From: Candidatus Bipolaricaulota bacterium
Lineage (GTDB): Bacteria > Bipolaricaulota > Bipolaricaulia > UBA7950 > UBA9294
Reading direction: 5' to 3'
DNA: 38,425 bases
NCBI GenBank assembly: GCA_027007005.1
Contig: JALTFO010000300.1
Span: 1-38,425 of the forward strand
In this document: one piece after another, positions 1 through 7,782 of the stretch
Position numbering within the stretch: position 1 is the first letter of the stretch
Layout of the letters: the number at the start of each line of letters is the position of its first letter
Notes under the pieces: model-generated
Databases searched by the model: none
What the model was told of the DNA's origin: nothing
The model's input: only the letters and a program-made list of their open reading frames with translations
Program-made: the position numbers and the translations under genes

Positions 1-1420
1 CTTCATATGCTTCCTTGGAGATGTTCTCCATGATCGAGGCGTACTTGTCGAGCTCTGTCTTGGAATAGGACTCGGTCGGTTCGAGCGTTACCGGCTGCGG
101 GACGACCCACGGTTCGTGGCTCATCCAGTAGTGACCGCCGTAATCGGCGACCCGGCGCTGGATATCGGTTGTTACAACGCCGGTGTCATCCGCCAGGCTT
201 TGCCAACTGTAGCGCACCTGCTCTAAGCGATGCTTCCCGGGAGCGAACGGTGCCTCTACCCCCTTGATCTGGCGCATCTTGTGGAACAGGTAGTTATTGT
301 TGAGGACGGCGATACGGGCCACCTGGCGCAGATCGTCCGCGCCCAGGCTCATGATCCAGGCGTAGGCGCGCACGACCGCCGGGATGACACCGTAGTAGTC
401 CTTCACCTTCCCGATCGTGTGTTCGAGATTGTAGTTCAGGAAGTAGCGCCTGCTCTCCTGATCACGATCGATCAGCGGAACTGGGAGGAAGGGCGCGAGC
501 TCTTCTGTCACCCCGATCGCTCCAGACCCCGGCCCCCCGCAACCGTGCGGGGAGGCGAACGTTTTGTGCAGGTTGAAGAAGGACATGTCAAACCCGGCCT
601 CCCTGGCGCGGGTGACGCCGAGAAGGCCATTGGCGTTCGCCTGATCGTAGCCGCACAGGCCGCCGACAGCGTGCACCAGATCGGTGAACTCCTTGATGTG
701 CGGATTGAAGATCCCCGTGTCCTCAGGGTTGGTAATGAACAGGGCTGCCGTCCGTTCGGAGATCACCTGTTCGAGTGACGACAGCTTGACGAACCCATCC
801 TCATCTGCTGGGACGACGATCACCTTGTATCCCTTTAGGTGTGGTGCAGCGGCATCTGAGGGATGAGAGAACAGCGTTGTCACTATCTCATTGCGCTCTT
901 CTCCCTTCTCTTCAAAATATGCGCGGACCATAGCCGCCATTGTGTAGATCGCGTGCGACCCACCGCCAGGCTGGAAGGAAAACCTGTCGAGGCCGGAGAT
1001 CTCACGCATGAACTTATCTAGACGATAGACGATCTCCAGAACACCCTGGACAGTCCCCTCGTCCTGCAACGGATGGAGGTCGGCGATCTTCGGTGTCGTG
1101 ACGAATGCCTCGTTGATCGGCGGGTTATACTTCATCGTGCACGTCCCCTGGCCCACATCCACATTCAGGTCGCGCCCGAGTGTTTCCTGCGCTAGTCTTA
1201 GGTAGTGTTGTAGCACGCGCGATTGCCCCATTTCAGGTAGCTTGGGTGGACTTGCACGGCGCATTCCTTCGGGAACACGCAAAGTAACGTCTCCCACTCG
1301 ACTCTTGATCTCCGCTTCTGCCTGTGGGACGAGAATTCCTCGCTCTCCCGGTGATGTCAGATCGTAGATGACCGGCTCGTTCCATCGCGCCTGGTGGAAA
1401 CCCGTATCCTTATTGCTCAT
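1..1420 (-). CDS. gcvPB: Glycine dehydrogenase (decarboxylating) subunit 2, 3' end cut by window
   Basis: PLP-dependent half of the split P-protein of the glycine cleavage system. With GcvPA it decarboxylates glycine and passes the aminomethyl group to the lipoyl arm of GcvH. I translated it from the reverse strand: the frame is open from ATG at 1420 to the window edge, 473 codons. The family is usually a little longer, so only a short C-terminal piece should be missing. Visible family marks are NPPINEAF-like and QPGGGSHA-like segments in the first half and NLHKTFASPHGCGGPG, which carries the Schiff-base lysine. The ATG overlaps the gcvPA stop as ATGA (1417-1420), so translation is probably coupled. 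The partners gcvT, gcvH and lpd are not in the window. Confidence 0.95.
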   Translation of the reverse strand, partial: MSNKDTGFHQARWNEPVIYDLTSPGERGILVPQAEAEIKSRVGDVTLRVPEGMRRASPPKLPEMGQSRVLQHYLRLAQETLGRDLNVDVGQGTCTMKYNPPINEAFVTTPKIADLHPLQDEGTVQGVLEIVYRLDKFMREISGLDRFSFQPGGGSHAIYTMAAMVRAYFEEKGEERNEIVTTLFSHPSDAAAPHLKGYKVIVVPADEDGFVKLSSLEQVISERTAALFITNPEDTGIFNPHIKEFTDLVHAVGGLCGYDQANANGLLGVTRAREAGFDMSFFNLHKTFASPHGCGGPGSGAIGVTEELAPFLPVPLIDRDQESRRYFLNYNLEHTIGKVKDYYGVIPAVVRAYAWIMSLGADDLRQVARIAVLNNNYLFHKMRQIKGVEAPFAPGKHRLEQVRYSWQSLADDTGVVTTDIQRRVADYGGHYWMSHEPWVVPQPVTLEPTESYSKTELDKYASIMENISKEAYE

Positions 1421-2814
1421 CTTCCCTCCACTACTTGCCGCACGCTTCTCACTAGGAGATCGATGTCGCCCTTTGTGTGCACCTCGGTCACCGAAAGCAT
1501 CAGGCTCTCCCCAAGCTTGGGGAACGACTTCGATAGATTGACTCCGCCGTAGATCCCGCGTTCGAGGAGCCCCTCGTTCACCTCGCGCACGCTCTTCCCA
1601 GTGCCATCCAGGTTGATGATGAACTCCTGGAAGAAGGGAGCGGTGAGCGCTGGGGAGATTATCCCGTCGATCCTTCCAAGCTCTTCCGCTGCATAGGCCG
1701 AACGCCCCATGATCGTGCTCCCTACATCGTGCATTCCCTGTGGCCCCAAGAGCGCAAGATAGACACCAGCGGTGATTCCCCACAGTGCGGCCATCGTCCC
1801 TACGAACTCCTTGGAATCCTCTCTTCTTGCAAACGACGTTCGCTCCCAGGCGACATCCCCGAACCCCCACGCGCGGTCTACTGTCGGGACGATTCCAAAC
1901 AGGCGCGTGGGAAATTCAGATACAATCCTTTCTTCGTCACGAGAAACGATGAAACCACCGCGGCCACCGCCGTAGTACATGTGAATCCCGAGCGATTGCA
2001 GCTCGCCGCAGACAAGATCGGCGCCGTACTGTGGCGGTGGAGCAAGGACTCCGAGCGATATCGGATCGACTCCGACCACGCAAAGCGCCCCGCTCTCGTG
2101 CGCCAGGTCAGAGATCTCCTGGGCAGATGTCTCGATCGCACCGAGGAAGGAAGGATTTTCTATGTACACAGCGGCGACATCTTGCGATAACTTTTCCTTC
2201 AAATCAGCGATATTGATCAGGCCCGATCGCGCGTCGTAATCTACGGTGAGCACGTCGATCTGCGGGTAACAATAGTTGGTAATGATCGAGGCACGGTCGG
2301 GGTTGAGGGAGCGTGGGATGATCACGCTGTTGCGGCCAGTGATGCGGCAGGCCATGCGCAGCGCCGATGCCGCTGCCTGCGAGCCGTCGTAGGTGGGGAC
2401 GCTGACTACATCCATATCTACCAGCTCGCCGAGCATGCTTGCGTACTCGAAGAGCGCTTGGAAGCGGCCGTGATCCTCGTACGGCTCACCAGCGTAGGCA
2501 GTGAGAAACTCGGAACGGCTGTTGATCACATCGCAGATTGCGGGGACGTAGTGCGGCGAGCAACCACCGCCAAGGAAGGAGAGCCGCTCGCTCGTCGGCA
2601 CGTTCTTTGCCAATATCTCATTCATGTGTCGGCGCAGGGAGTACTCGTCCTTATAACCATCGGGGATATCAAGCTTACGCTTGTACAAAAGATCATCTGG
2701 AATCAGCTCGTACAGTTCATCGATGCTCTTGGCTCCAATCTCCGCAAGCATCTCCTGTTGCACTCTTGGTACGGAGTTTGGAATGTACGGATGTACTACC
2801 TTCTCTCTGTCCAC
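1417..2814 (-). CDS. gcvPA: Glycine dehydrogenase (decarboxylating) subunit 1
   Basis: Partner subunit of GcvPB in the two-chain glycine decarboxylase, 465 residues as annotated. It begins with the family-typical HPYIPNS...MLAEIGAKSIDELYELIP and contains FLGGGCSPHYVP, AYAGEPYEDHGRFQALFEYASM-type and PTYDGSQAAASALRMA segments. The frame is open upstream to 2856, but I chose GTG at 2814. AAAGGAGGAGA lies directly before it, the protein then starts where relatives start, and the gap to the upstream dehydrogenase stop (2825) is 10 bases instead of a 32-base overlap. Middle gene of a three-gene operon (dehydrogenase, gcvPA, gcvPB) from the promoter at 3630-3658. Split PA/PB is the form common in Gram-positives, thermophiles and many anaerobes. 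Confidence 0.95.
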   Translation of the reverse strand: MDREKVVHPYIPNSVPRVQQEMLAEIGAKSIDELYELIPDDLLYKRKLDIPDGYKDEYSLRRHMNEILAKNVPTSERLSFLGGGCSPHYVPAICDVINSRSEFLTAYAGEPYEDHGRFQALFEYASMLGELVDMDVVSVPTYDGSQAAASALRMACRITGRNSVIIPRSLNPDRASIITNYCYPQIDVLTVDYDARSGLINIADLKEKLSQDVAAVYIENPSFLGAIETSAQEISDLAHESGALCVVGVDPISLGVLAPPPQYGADLVCGELQSLGIHMYYGGGRGGFIVSRDEERIVSEFPTRLFGIVPTVDRAWGFGDVAWERTSFARREDSKEFVGTMAALWGITAGVYLALLGPQGMHDVGSTIMGRSAYAAEELGRIDGIISPALTAPFFQEFIINLDGTGKSVREVNEGLLERGIYGGVNLSKSFPKLGESLMLSVTEVHTKGDIDLLVRSVRQVVEGR

Positions 2815-2824
2815 ATCTCCTCCT

Positions 2825-3583
2825 TTACGCCAGACCGCCACCATCAACTGTGACAACTGCCCCTGTAACCCAGGGCGAGAGATCGCTCACCAGGAAGTAG
2901 ACCGCCTTGGCGATATCAAGCGGCGTCCCAACGCGAGCAAGCGGTCGATCGGCCGCCTCGGCCATGAATTTGTCCGTGTCAGCCCCCAATTGCACTGCCT
3001 CGCTTCGCAAGAGTGGCGTATCGACATCCCCCGGACAAACGCAGTTCACCCTGATCTTCTGCGGGCCATGGTCGATCGCCATCGCCCGCGTTAGGTTCAC
3101 CACTCCACCCTTGGCAGCGCAGTATGCTGCCGCCTGCGGCCCACCTTTGAGGCCCCAGCCGGAGCCGATATTGACGATCGCCCCACCGGTGTGCTCCATG
3201 ACAGGAATTACGTACTTACTCATCAGGTAAGTCCCCTTGAGCGACACGTCGAGCACCAGATCCCAATCCTCTTCTGCAAGGTCGACGACGCTCTTACGGC
3301 GTATGACACCAGCGCTGTTGACTAAGATGTCGATCCGGCCGAAGCTCCTCGCAATTTGCTCAACCGAGCTACGACAATCATTGCTTGATGATACATCTGT
3401 CCGAATGAAGAGCGCATCTTTGCCGATCTGCTCGATTGCTGATTCACCTGCCGCATCATTGATATCGACGATCACTACCTGCGCTCCAGCTTTCGCCAAG
3501 TAGCTGGCACAGCCAAGGCCAATCCCCGATCCACCACCAGTGATAAGTGCTACCTTTCCCGCAAGATCCTTTCCTTCCTTCAT
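2825..3583 (-). CDS. Short-chain dehydrogenase/reductase (SDR), substrate unknown
   Basis: Classical SDR of 252 residues, predicted cytosolic NAD(P)(H)-dependent oxidoreductase. Rossmann motif TGGGSGIGLG lies near the N-terminus, NSAG follows, the catalytic serine is in NIGSGWGLKGG, and YCAAK supplies the Tyr/Lys pair. The C-terminus is the usual TGAVVTVDGG. An acidic residue at the end of the second strand (VVIVDIND) suggests NAD(H) rather than NADP(H). I chose ATG 3583 over TTG 3586, with GAGGAG eight bases upstream. It is the first gene of the operon with gcvPA-gcvPB. SDR substrates cannot be read from sequence; the operon position hints at serine, glycine or one-carbon related chemistry but does not prove it. 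Confidence 0.9.
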   Translation of the reverse strand: MKEGKDLAGKVALITGGGSGIGLGCASYLAKAGAQVVIVDINDAAGESAIEQIGKDALFIRTDVSSSNDCRSSVEQIARSFGRIDILVNSAGVIRRKSVVDLAEEDWDLVLDVSLKGTYLMSKYVIPVMEHTGGAIVNIGSGWGLKGGPQAAAYCAAKGGVVNLTRAMAIDHGPQKIRVNCVCPGDVDTPLLRSEAVQLGADTDKFMAEAADRPLARVGTPLDIAKAVYFLVSDLSPWVTGAVVTVDGGGLA

Positions 3584-3629
3584 CAACCGATCTCCTCGTT
3601 ATGAACACTTCTCTTGCCGTGACAACCGA

Positions 3630-3658
3630 AATATAGTACTGCCCTGTTTCGCCGTCAA
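3630..3658 (-). promoter_or_regulatory. Promoter of the SDR-gcvPA-gcvPB operon
   Basis: On the minus strand TTGACG (3653-3658) is followed after 17 bases by TATATT (3630-3635). The predicted start lies near 3622, giving a leader of about 40 bases before the dehydrogenase ATG. No glycine riboswitch fits in so short a leader. Confidence 0.7.
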
Positions 3659-3750
3659 GGATACTCTCATATGGAATGCACGCTACCCCAGTTGTACGTT
3701 GACGAGCCGTGTTTTTATTTTTGTGTGATGGAAGTTACACTCTGTGTCTT

Positions 3751-4986
3751 GTGGAAAGGGAACATGTCTATACCGTCTCTGAAATGAACAAGCTCGTGCG
3801 CCAGATGCTCGAGGGTGCTCTGGGCTCGGTCTGGCTGCGTGGCGAGGTATCAAACCTCAAGCAGGCAGCGTCTGGACATACCTACTTTACACTGAAGGAC
3901 GACAAAGCAGAGATCTCCGCTGTCCGATTCAAGTCGGCTTCACCATTCCTCCCTGCTCCTACGCAGCCGCTTCAAGATGGGATGGAGATCCTCGCTTACG
4001 GAAGGGCGACCCTGTACGAACCTCGTGGTCGCTATCAGTTCATCGTCTCGCTCGTTCAGCCAGCCGGGCTGGGAGCATTGCAAGTCGCCTTCGAGCAACT
4101 GAAGCGGAAGCTTGAGAAGGAAGGTCTGTTCGACGAAGAGCACAAGCAGCCGCTTCCTTCCTACCCGCTGCACGTTGGTGTCGTTACCTCGTCAACCGGT
4201 GCAGCGATCCGCGACATCATCTCCGTCTCGAGCCGACGTTTTCCGCTTGTGCAGATCTACCTCTTCCCCAGTTCGGTTCAGGGGGAGTCGGCGCCGGATG
4301 AGATCGTCTCTGCAATAGCCAGTGCACAGCGATTCAGCACATCACACACCCCACTTGACCTGCTAATTGTTGGTCGCGGCGGAGGGTCACTGGAAGATTT
4401 GAATGTGTTCAACGCTGAGTCGGTGGCACGAGCGATATATGCGTGCACAATCCCGGTCATCTCTGCGGTTGGCCACGAAATCGATTTTACGATCTCCGAC
4501 TTCGTCGCCGACAGGCGTGCTCCTACTCCGTCGGCTGCAGCGGAGATTGCCTTTCCTAACCTGGATGATCTCCGGCGTCAACTGCAAACGATGGTTGTGC
4601 AAAACCTACGCCGTGTGCGCGCCAGCATCGACCGTCGAGAAGATAGGATGAACTCCCGTCTGCACGAATATGTCTTCCGCCTCCCCGAGCGCAAGATCGA
4701 CTCCCTATCGCAGAGGCTCGATCTCCAGCTTCAAGGGCTGCTGCGCGGGACGCAACAGGCGCTGACCACGCGGACACAGGCACTGGATCACGCAAAAGGG
4801 CTATTGCAGCTCTCCGATCCGCGCCTCCCTCTGCGCCGTGGCTACTCGATCACACGCATCTCCGGGGAGAAGGAGCCACTGCGCGATACGACCCGTCTTT
4901 CTTCTGGAATGAGCATCGAGACAATGCTCCAGCGAGGGATCGTTCTATCAAGTGTCAGGGGGGTGAAGAAAGATGAAGATCGATGA
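3751..4986 (+). CDS. xseA: Exodeoxyribonuclease VII large subunit
   Basis: Catalytic large subunit of exonuclease VII, which degrades single-stranded DNA in either direction. The N-terminal OB fold is clear (YTVSEMNKLVRQMLE, VWLRGEVSN, GHTYFTLKD), followed by the nuclease domain with VVTSSTGAAIRDI, GRGGGSLEDLNVFN and AVGHEIDFTISDFVADRRAPTPSAAAE, then coiled-coil helices and a short C-terminal RGYSI segment. The frame is open from GTG 3709. I prefer GTG 3751, which puts the start six residues before YTVSE as in relatives; neither start has a good ribosome binding site, so the exact start is uncertain. Length 411 residues is normal. It overlaps xseB by 14 bases. Confidence 0.95.
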   Translation: MEREHVYTVSEMNKLVRQMLEGALGSVWLRGEVSNLKQAASGHTYFTLKDDKAEISAVRFKSASPFLPAPTQPLQDGMEILAYGRATLYEPRGRYQFIVSLVQPAGLGALQVAFEQLKRKLEKEGLFDEEHKQPLPSYPLHVGVVTSSTGAAIRDIISVSSRRFPLVQIYLFPSSVQGESAPDEIVSAIASAQRFSTSHTPLDLLIVGRGGGSLEDLNVFNAESVARAIYACTIPVISAVGHEIDFTISDFVADRRAPTPSAAAEIAFPNLDDLRRQLQTMVVQNLRRVRASIDRREDRMNSRLHEYVFRLPERKIDSLSQRLDLQLQGLLRGTQQALTTRTQALDHAKGLLQLSDPRLPLRRGYSITRISGEKEPLRDTTRLSSGMSIETMLQRGIVLSSVRGVKKDEDR

Positions 4987-5188
4987 AAGCCTGAGCCGGC
5001 TGGAGGTGATTACCAAGCGCCTGGGGCAGGAGGAGATTCCGCTTGATGAAGCGCTTGCCCTCTTTGAGGAGGGGATCACGCTTGCCGCGGCGATCAAGAC
5101 CTCCCTTGATGAGGCACGATTGAGGGTGAAGAAGGTGCTAGACAAGGCAAAGGACACATTTCTGATCGAGGATTTTGACGTGCAGTAG
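4973..5188 (+). CDS. xseB: Exodeoxyribonuclease VII small subunit
   Basis: Small helical subunit (71 residues) that binds XseA and is needed for exonuclease VII activity. The pattern SLSRLEVITKRL, IPLDEALALFEEGI and a final charged helix is characteristic of XseB. GGGGTG lies just before the ATG, inside the 3' end of xseA, and the genes overlap by 14 bases, so the two subunits are translationally coupled. The promoter of the next gene begins inside the last codons of xseB. Confidence 0.93.
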   Translation: MKIDESLSRLEVITKRLGQEEIPLDEALALFEEGITLAAAIKTSLDEARLRVKKVLDKAKDTFLIEDFDVQ

Positions 5189-5202
5189 ATTGGGTTTATA
5201 AT
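5175..5202 (+). promoter_or_regulatory. Promoter of the thioredoxin-reductase-like gene
   Basis: TTGACG (5175-5180), 16-base spacer, then consensus TATAAT (5197-5202). The -35 box is inside the end of xseB. The expected transcription start, about 5209, leaves only about four bases before ATG 5213, so the transcript may be leaderless. Confidence 0.72.
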
Positions 5203-5212
5203 CATCGTTATT

Positions 5213-6166
5213 ATGAAAAACAGCATGAACACGGATCTTATCATTATTGGAGCTGGGCCAGCAGGGTTGACTGCGGGAATTTACGGTGGTCGAGCCCTTC
5301 TCTCCACGATCATCCTGGAACAGGGACTACCGGGTGGACAGCTCAATGAGACTGACTTTGTAGAGAACTTCCCTGGATTCCCTGAGAAGATCGCCGGCCC
5401 GGAGCTGATGAAACGGACGCGCTCGCAAGCCGAGAGGCTGGGTGCCAAGATCATTATGGACACTGTAACCGGAATCGAGCCAATCGGGGAAGGGTATCGC
5501 ATCCACGGGACGCAGAAAGAGTACGGAGCTCGTACTGTGATAATCGCTAGCGGGTCGCACCCGCGGGAACTCCCGGTCGACGGGGCGAAGGAGCTTAAAG
5601 GGAAAGGTGTCTCGTATTGCGCGACCTGCGACGGATTCTTCTTCCAGGGTAAGAGGATCATCGAGGTTGGGGCTGGCGATTCAGGCCTCACCGAGGCAAT
5701 CTTCCTCACGCGATTTGCGCAGTCGGTGCAGATTGTCGTTCGCCATCCGCAGGATGACCCTAGCGCTCTGCGAGCCTCCTCGAATATCCTCAAGAAGCGC
5801 GCCGAAGAGAACGAGAAGATTAGCTTCCTGTGGAACACAGTAGTTGAGAAGGTGCTCGGCGACGATCGCGTAACAGGTGTTTTGCTGCGCGATCTTGGCA
5901 CAGGTGAAACTAAGCAATTGGAGATAGACGGTGTATTTGTCAACATCGGGCACATCCCCGATACTGGTTTCTTAAGAGGCGCAATCGAGCTTGACAAGCG
6001 TGGCTACATTGTTACCGACGACCGTTTGCACACGAACCTCCCGGGCGTATTTGCCGCGGGGGATGTTCGCGCCGATGCGAGCCGTTATGCCCAGGCAATT
6101 GTCGCTGCAGCGGATGGAGCTATCGCCGCGATGGAAGTAGAAAACTACCTAGCAAGCCAGAGGTGA
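5213..6166 (+). CDS. trxB: Thioredoxin-reductase-like flavoprotein with atypical pyridine-nucleotide site
   Basis: Low-molecular-weight thioredoxin reductase family, 317 residues. The FAD site GAGPAGLTAG and PGGQLNETDFVENFPGF are at the N-terminus, the redox disulfide is CATC (Cys136/Cys139), and the FAD-binding C-terminal motif is GVFAAGDVR. The pyridine-nucleotide domain is odd: the usual GxGDSA loop reads VGAGDSG, and the HRRxxxR motif that grips the NADPH 2'-phosphate is replaced by RHPQDDPSALRAS. The electron donor may therefore not be NADPH; NADH or ferredoxin are alternatives, and related ferredoxin- or deazaflavin-dependent members exist. The start has no Shine-Dalgarno, and ATG 5225 is an alternative. 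The acyl-CoA synthetase gene begins 8 bases after its stop. Confidence 0.88.
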   Translation: MKNSMNTDLIIIGAGPAGLTAGIYGGRALLSTIILEQGLPGGQLNETDFVENFPGFPEKIAGPELMKRTRSQAERLGAKIIMDTVTGIEPIGEGYRIHGTQKEYGARTVIIASGSHPRELPVDGAKELKGKGVSYCATCDGFFFQGKRIIEVGAGDSGLTEAIFLTRFAQSVQIVVRHPQDDPSALRASSNILKKRAEENEKISFLWNTVVEKVLGDDRVTGVLLRDLGTGETKQLEIDGVFVNIGHIPDTGFLRGAIELDKRGYIVTDDRLHTNLPGVFAAGDVRADASRYAQAIVAAADGAIAAMEVENYLASQR

Positions 6167-6174
6167 GATAGACT

Positions 6175-7782
6175 GTGTACATGACCATCCCGGAGTTCCT
6201 TAACCGTACGCTGACGCGTTTCCCAGACAGAGTAGCGATAAGAAACACGAAAGAGAAGCCGCAGGAGCAACAGGAGATCACGTACCGTGAGCTAGATCAA
6301 ATGGTGAGCAAGCTCGCTGTTGGTCTGGCAAAGATGGGAATCAGCAAGCGCGATAAGGTAGCGATCATGTCCCGCCCCCGCATTCGGTTTGCTGTGTCTC
6401 TCCTTGCAGTAACCCGTCTCGGTGGTTGGGTAATCCCCGTTGATCCTACCCTAACTGCGTCCGAAGTGGCCGATATCTTCGAACGGTCTGAAGCAAAGGC
6501 AATCTTTGCTCCGCACGAGCTGTTCGAGCGGCTCCCGCAGGAGGGAATCGAAAGGATCAACTTTGACGATACCGATGAGGGAACAGCGTTCTCCTCGCTC
6601 CTCCTCGATGGGACCCCACCGCAGGTGGAGCTAGATGAGAAGGACATTGCTGTTTTGGCTTACACGTCCGGTACCACCGGCGGAGCAAAGGGAGTTCTTC
6701 TCAGCCACGGAAACCTCACCGCCGACATCGAAGGGTGCATCAAGGTGATGCCTATTACAGAGCAAGATGCTTTCCTGTCGATTGCCCCGTGGCATCATAT
6801 CCTCGGCCTGACCACCGCGCTCCTCGTCCCCCTGTATACCGGGGCAATGGCTATGTACACCGATGACTACCGCTCGATCGCGTCTCTCATGAAGAAGAAC
6901 GAGGTGACAATCTTCACTGGTGTTCCAAAACTCTACCACGCGATGTACGAGAAGCTGATGGTGCAGGTAAGATCATCGTTCATGGGGCGGATGATGCTCC
7001 CGATCGCCCCGCGCTTGGTCGGCAAGAAAATTAAGGAATCGTTGACTGACGGACGGTTGCGGTTCTTCATTTCAGGATCAGCTCCGCTCGACCCCAAGGT
7101 TGCCCTCGGGTTTCGCAGGCTGGGGATTGGGCTTCTGGAAGGGTACGGCCTCACCGAGACATCGCCTGTTGTCTGTTTTTGCGATCCCTTCTCGCGCAAG
7201 GCAGGCTCGGTGGGCGCCCCTATCCCGGGCGCGACAGCGAAACTCATCGATGTTCGACCGGATGGTGTGGGGGAGCTACTCATTCGTGGTCCGATCGTCA
7301 TGCAGGGGTATTATGAGAACCACGGTGCAACACGGGAAGTGATAGATGATGATGGCTGGTTCCACACCGGCGATCTGGCGATGATCGACAGCGATGGCGA
7401 GATCTACTTGAAGGGGCGCGCTAAGCACGTGATCGTCCTTGAGAGTGGGAAGAACGTCTATCCTGAAGAAGTGGAGTGGGAGCTTTCGCGCATTCCATAC
7501 GTCGAAGAAATCATCGTTCGCGGTGGCAAACTGAACGGGCAGGAGGTGGTGCAAGCCTTGATCTACCCAAACAAGGATGCTCTCGAAAAGGACGGGCACA
7601 CCGATGATCCGTTGCGGGCCGTCTGGGATGCGATCAAGGTGCGCCAAGGAAGGCTCGCTCCGCACAAGCGTATCCGCCGCAAGGAGGACGTCATCCTTGT
7701 CGATGAACCGTTTCCAAAGACGAGCACGATGGACATCAAGCGCCACCTATACAAGGGAGGAGACAATGTATCCGACGCTTAA
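6175..7782 (+). CDS. AMP-forming acyl-CoA synthetase (first of a tandem pair)
   Basis: ANL superfamily adenylate-forming enzyme, 535 residues, probably a medium- or long-chain fatty acyl-CoA ligase: acid + ATP + CoA to acyl-CoA + AMP + PPi. Motifs: AYTSGTTGGAKGV (P-loop, about residue 162), GYGLTETSP, GSVGAPIPG, DGWFHTGDLAMID, and KHVIVLESGKNVYPEEVE at the hinge to the C-terminal domain. The terminal K of TMDIKRH is in the place of the catalytic lysine. GTG 6175 has GAGGTG nine bases upstream; ATG 6181 is possible. It follows the flavoprotein gene by 8 bases and overlaps the next synthetase by 17 bases, so the three genes form an operon. The acid substrate cannot be assigned. Confidence 0.92.
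   Translation: MYMTIPEFLNRTLTRFPDRVAIRNTKEKPQEQQEITYRELDQMVSKLAVGLAKMGISKRDKVAIMSRPRIRFAVSLLAVTRLGGWVIPVDPTLTASEVADIFERSEAKAIFAPHELFERLPQEGIERINFDDTDEGTAFSSLLLDGTPPQVELDEKDIAVLAYTSGTTGGAKGVLLSHGNLTADIEGCIKVMPITEQDAFLSIAPWHHILGLTTALLVPLYTGAMAMYTDDYRSIASLMKKNEVTIFTGVPKLYHAMYEKLMVQVRSSFMGRMMLPIAPRLVGKKIKESLTDGRLRFFISGSAPLDPKVALGFRRLGIGLLEGYGLTETSPVVCFCDPFSRKAGSVGAPIPGATAKLIDVRPDGVGELLIRGPIVMQGYYENHGATREVIDDDGWFHTGDLAMIDSDGEIYLKGRAKHVIVLESGKNVYPEEVEWELSRIPYVEEIIVRGGKLNGQEVVQALIYPNKDALEKDGHTDDPLRAVWDAIKVRQGRLAPHKRIRRKEDVILVDEPFPKTSTMDIKRHLYKGGDNVSDA

Noticed and set aside
230-778. Plus-strand 182-codon frame
   Set aside because: It is the shadow of gcvPB on the other strand, which translates into a clearly recognisable P-protein.
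2815-2856. Longer start of gcvPA at 2856
   Set aside because: It would overlap the dehydrogenase gene by 32 bases and add residues not seen in relatives; GTG 2814 has the ribosome binding site.
3699-3729. Promoter for xseA (TTGACG followed by TGTGAT)
   Set aside because: The spacer is 19 bases and the -10 matches poorly.
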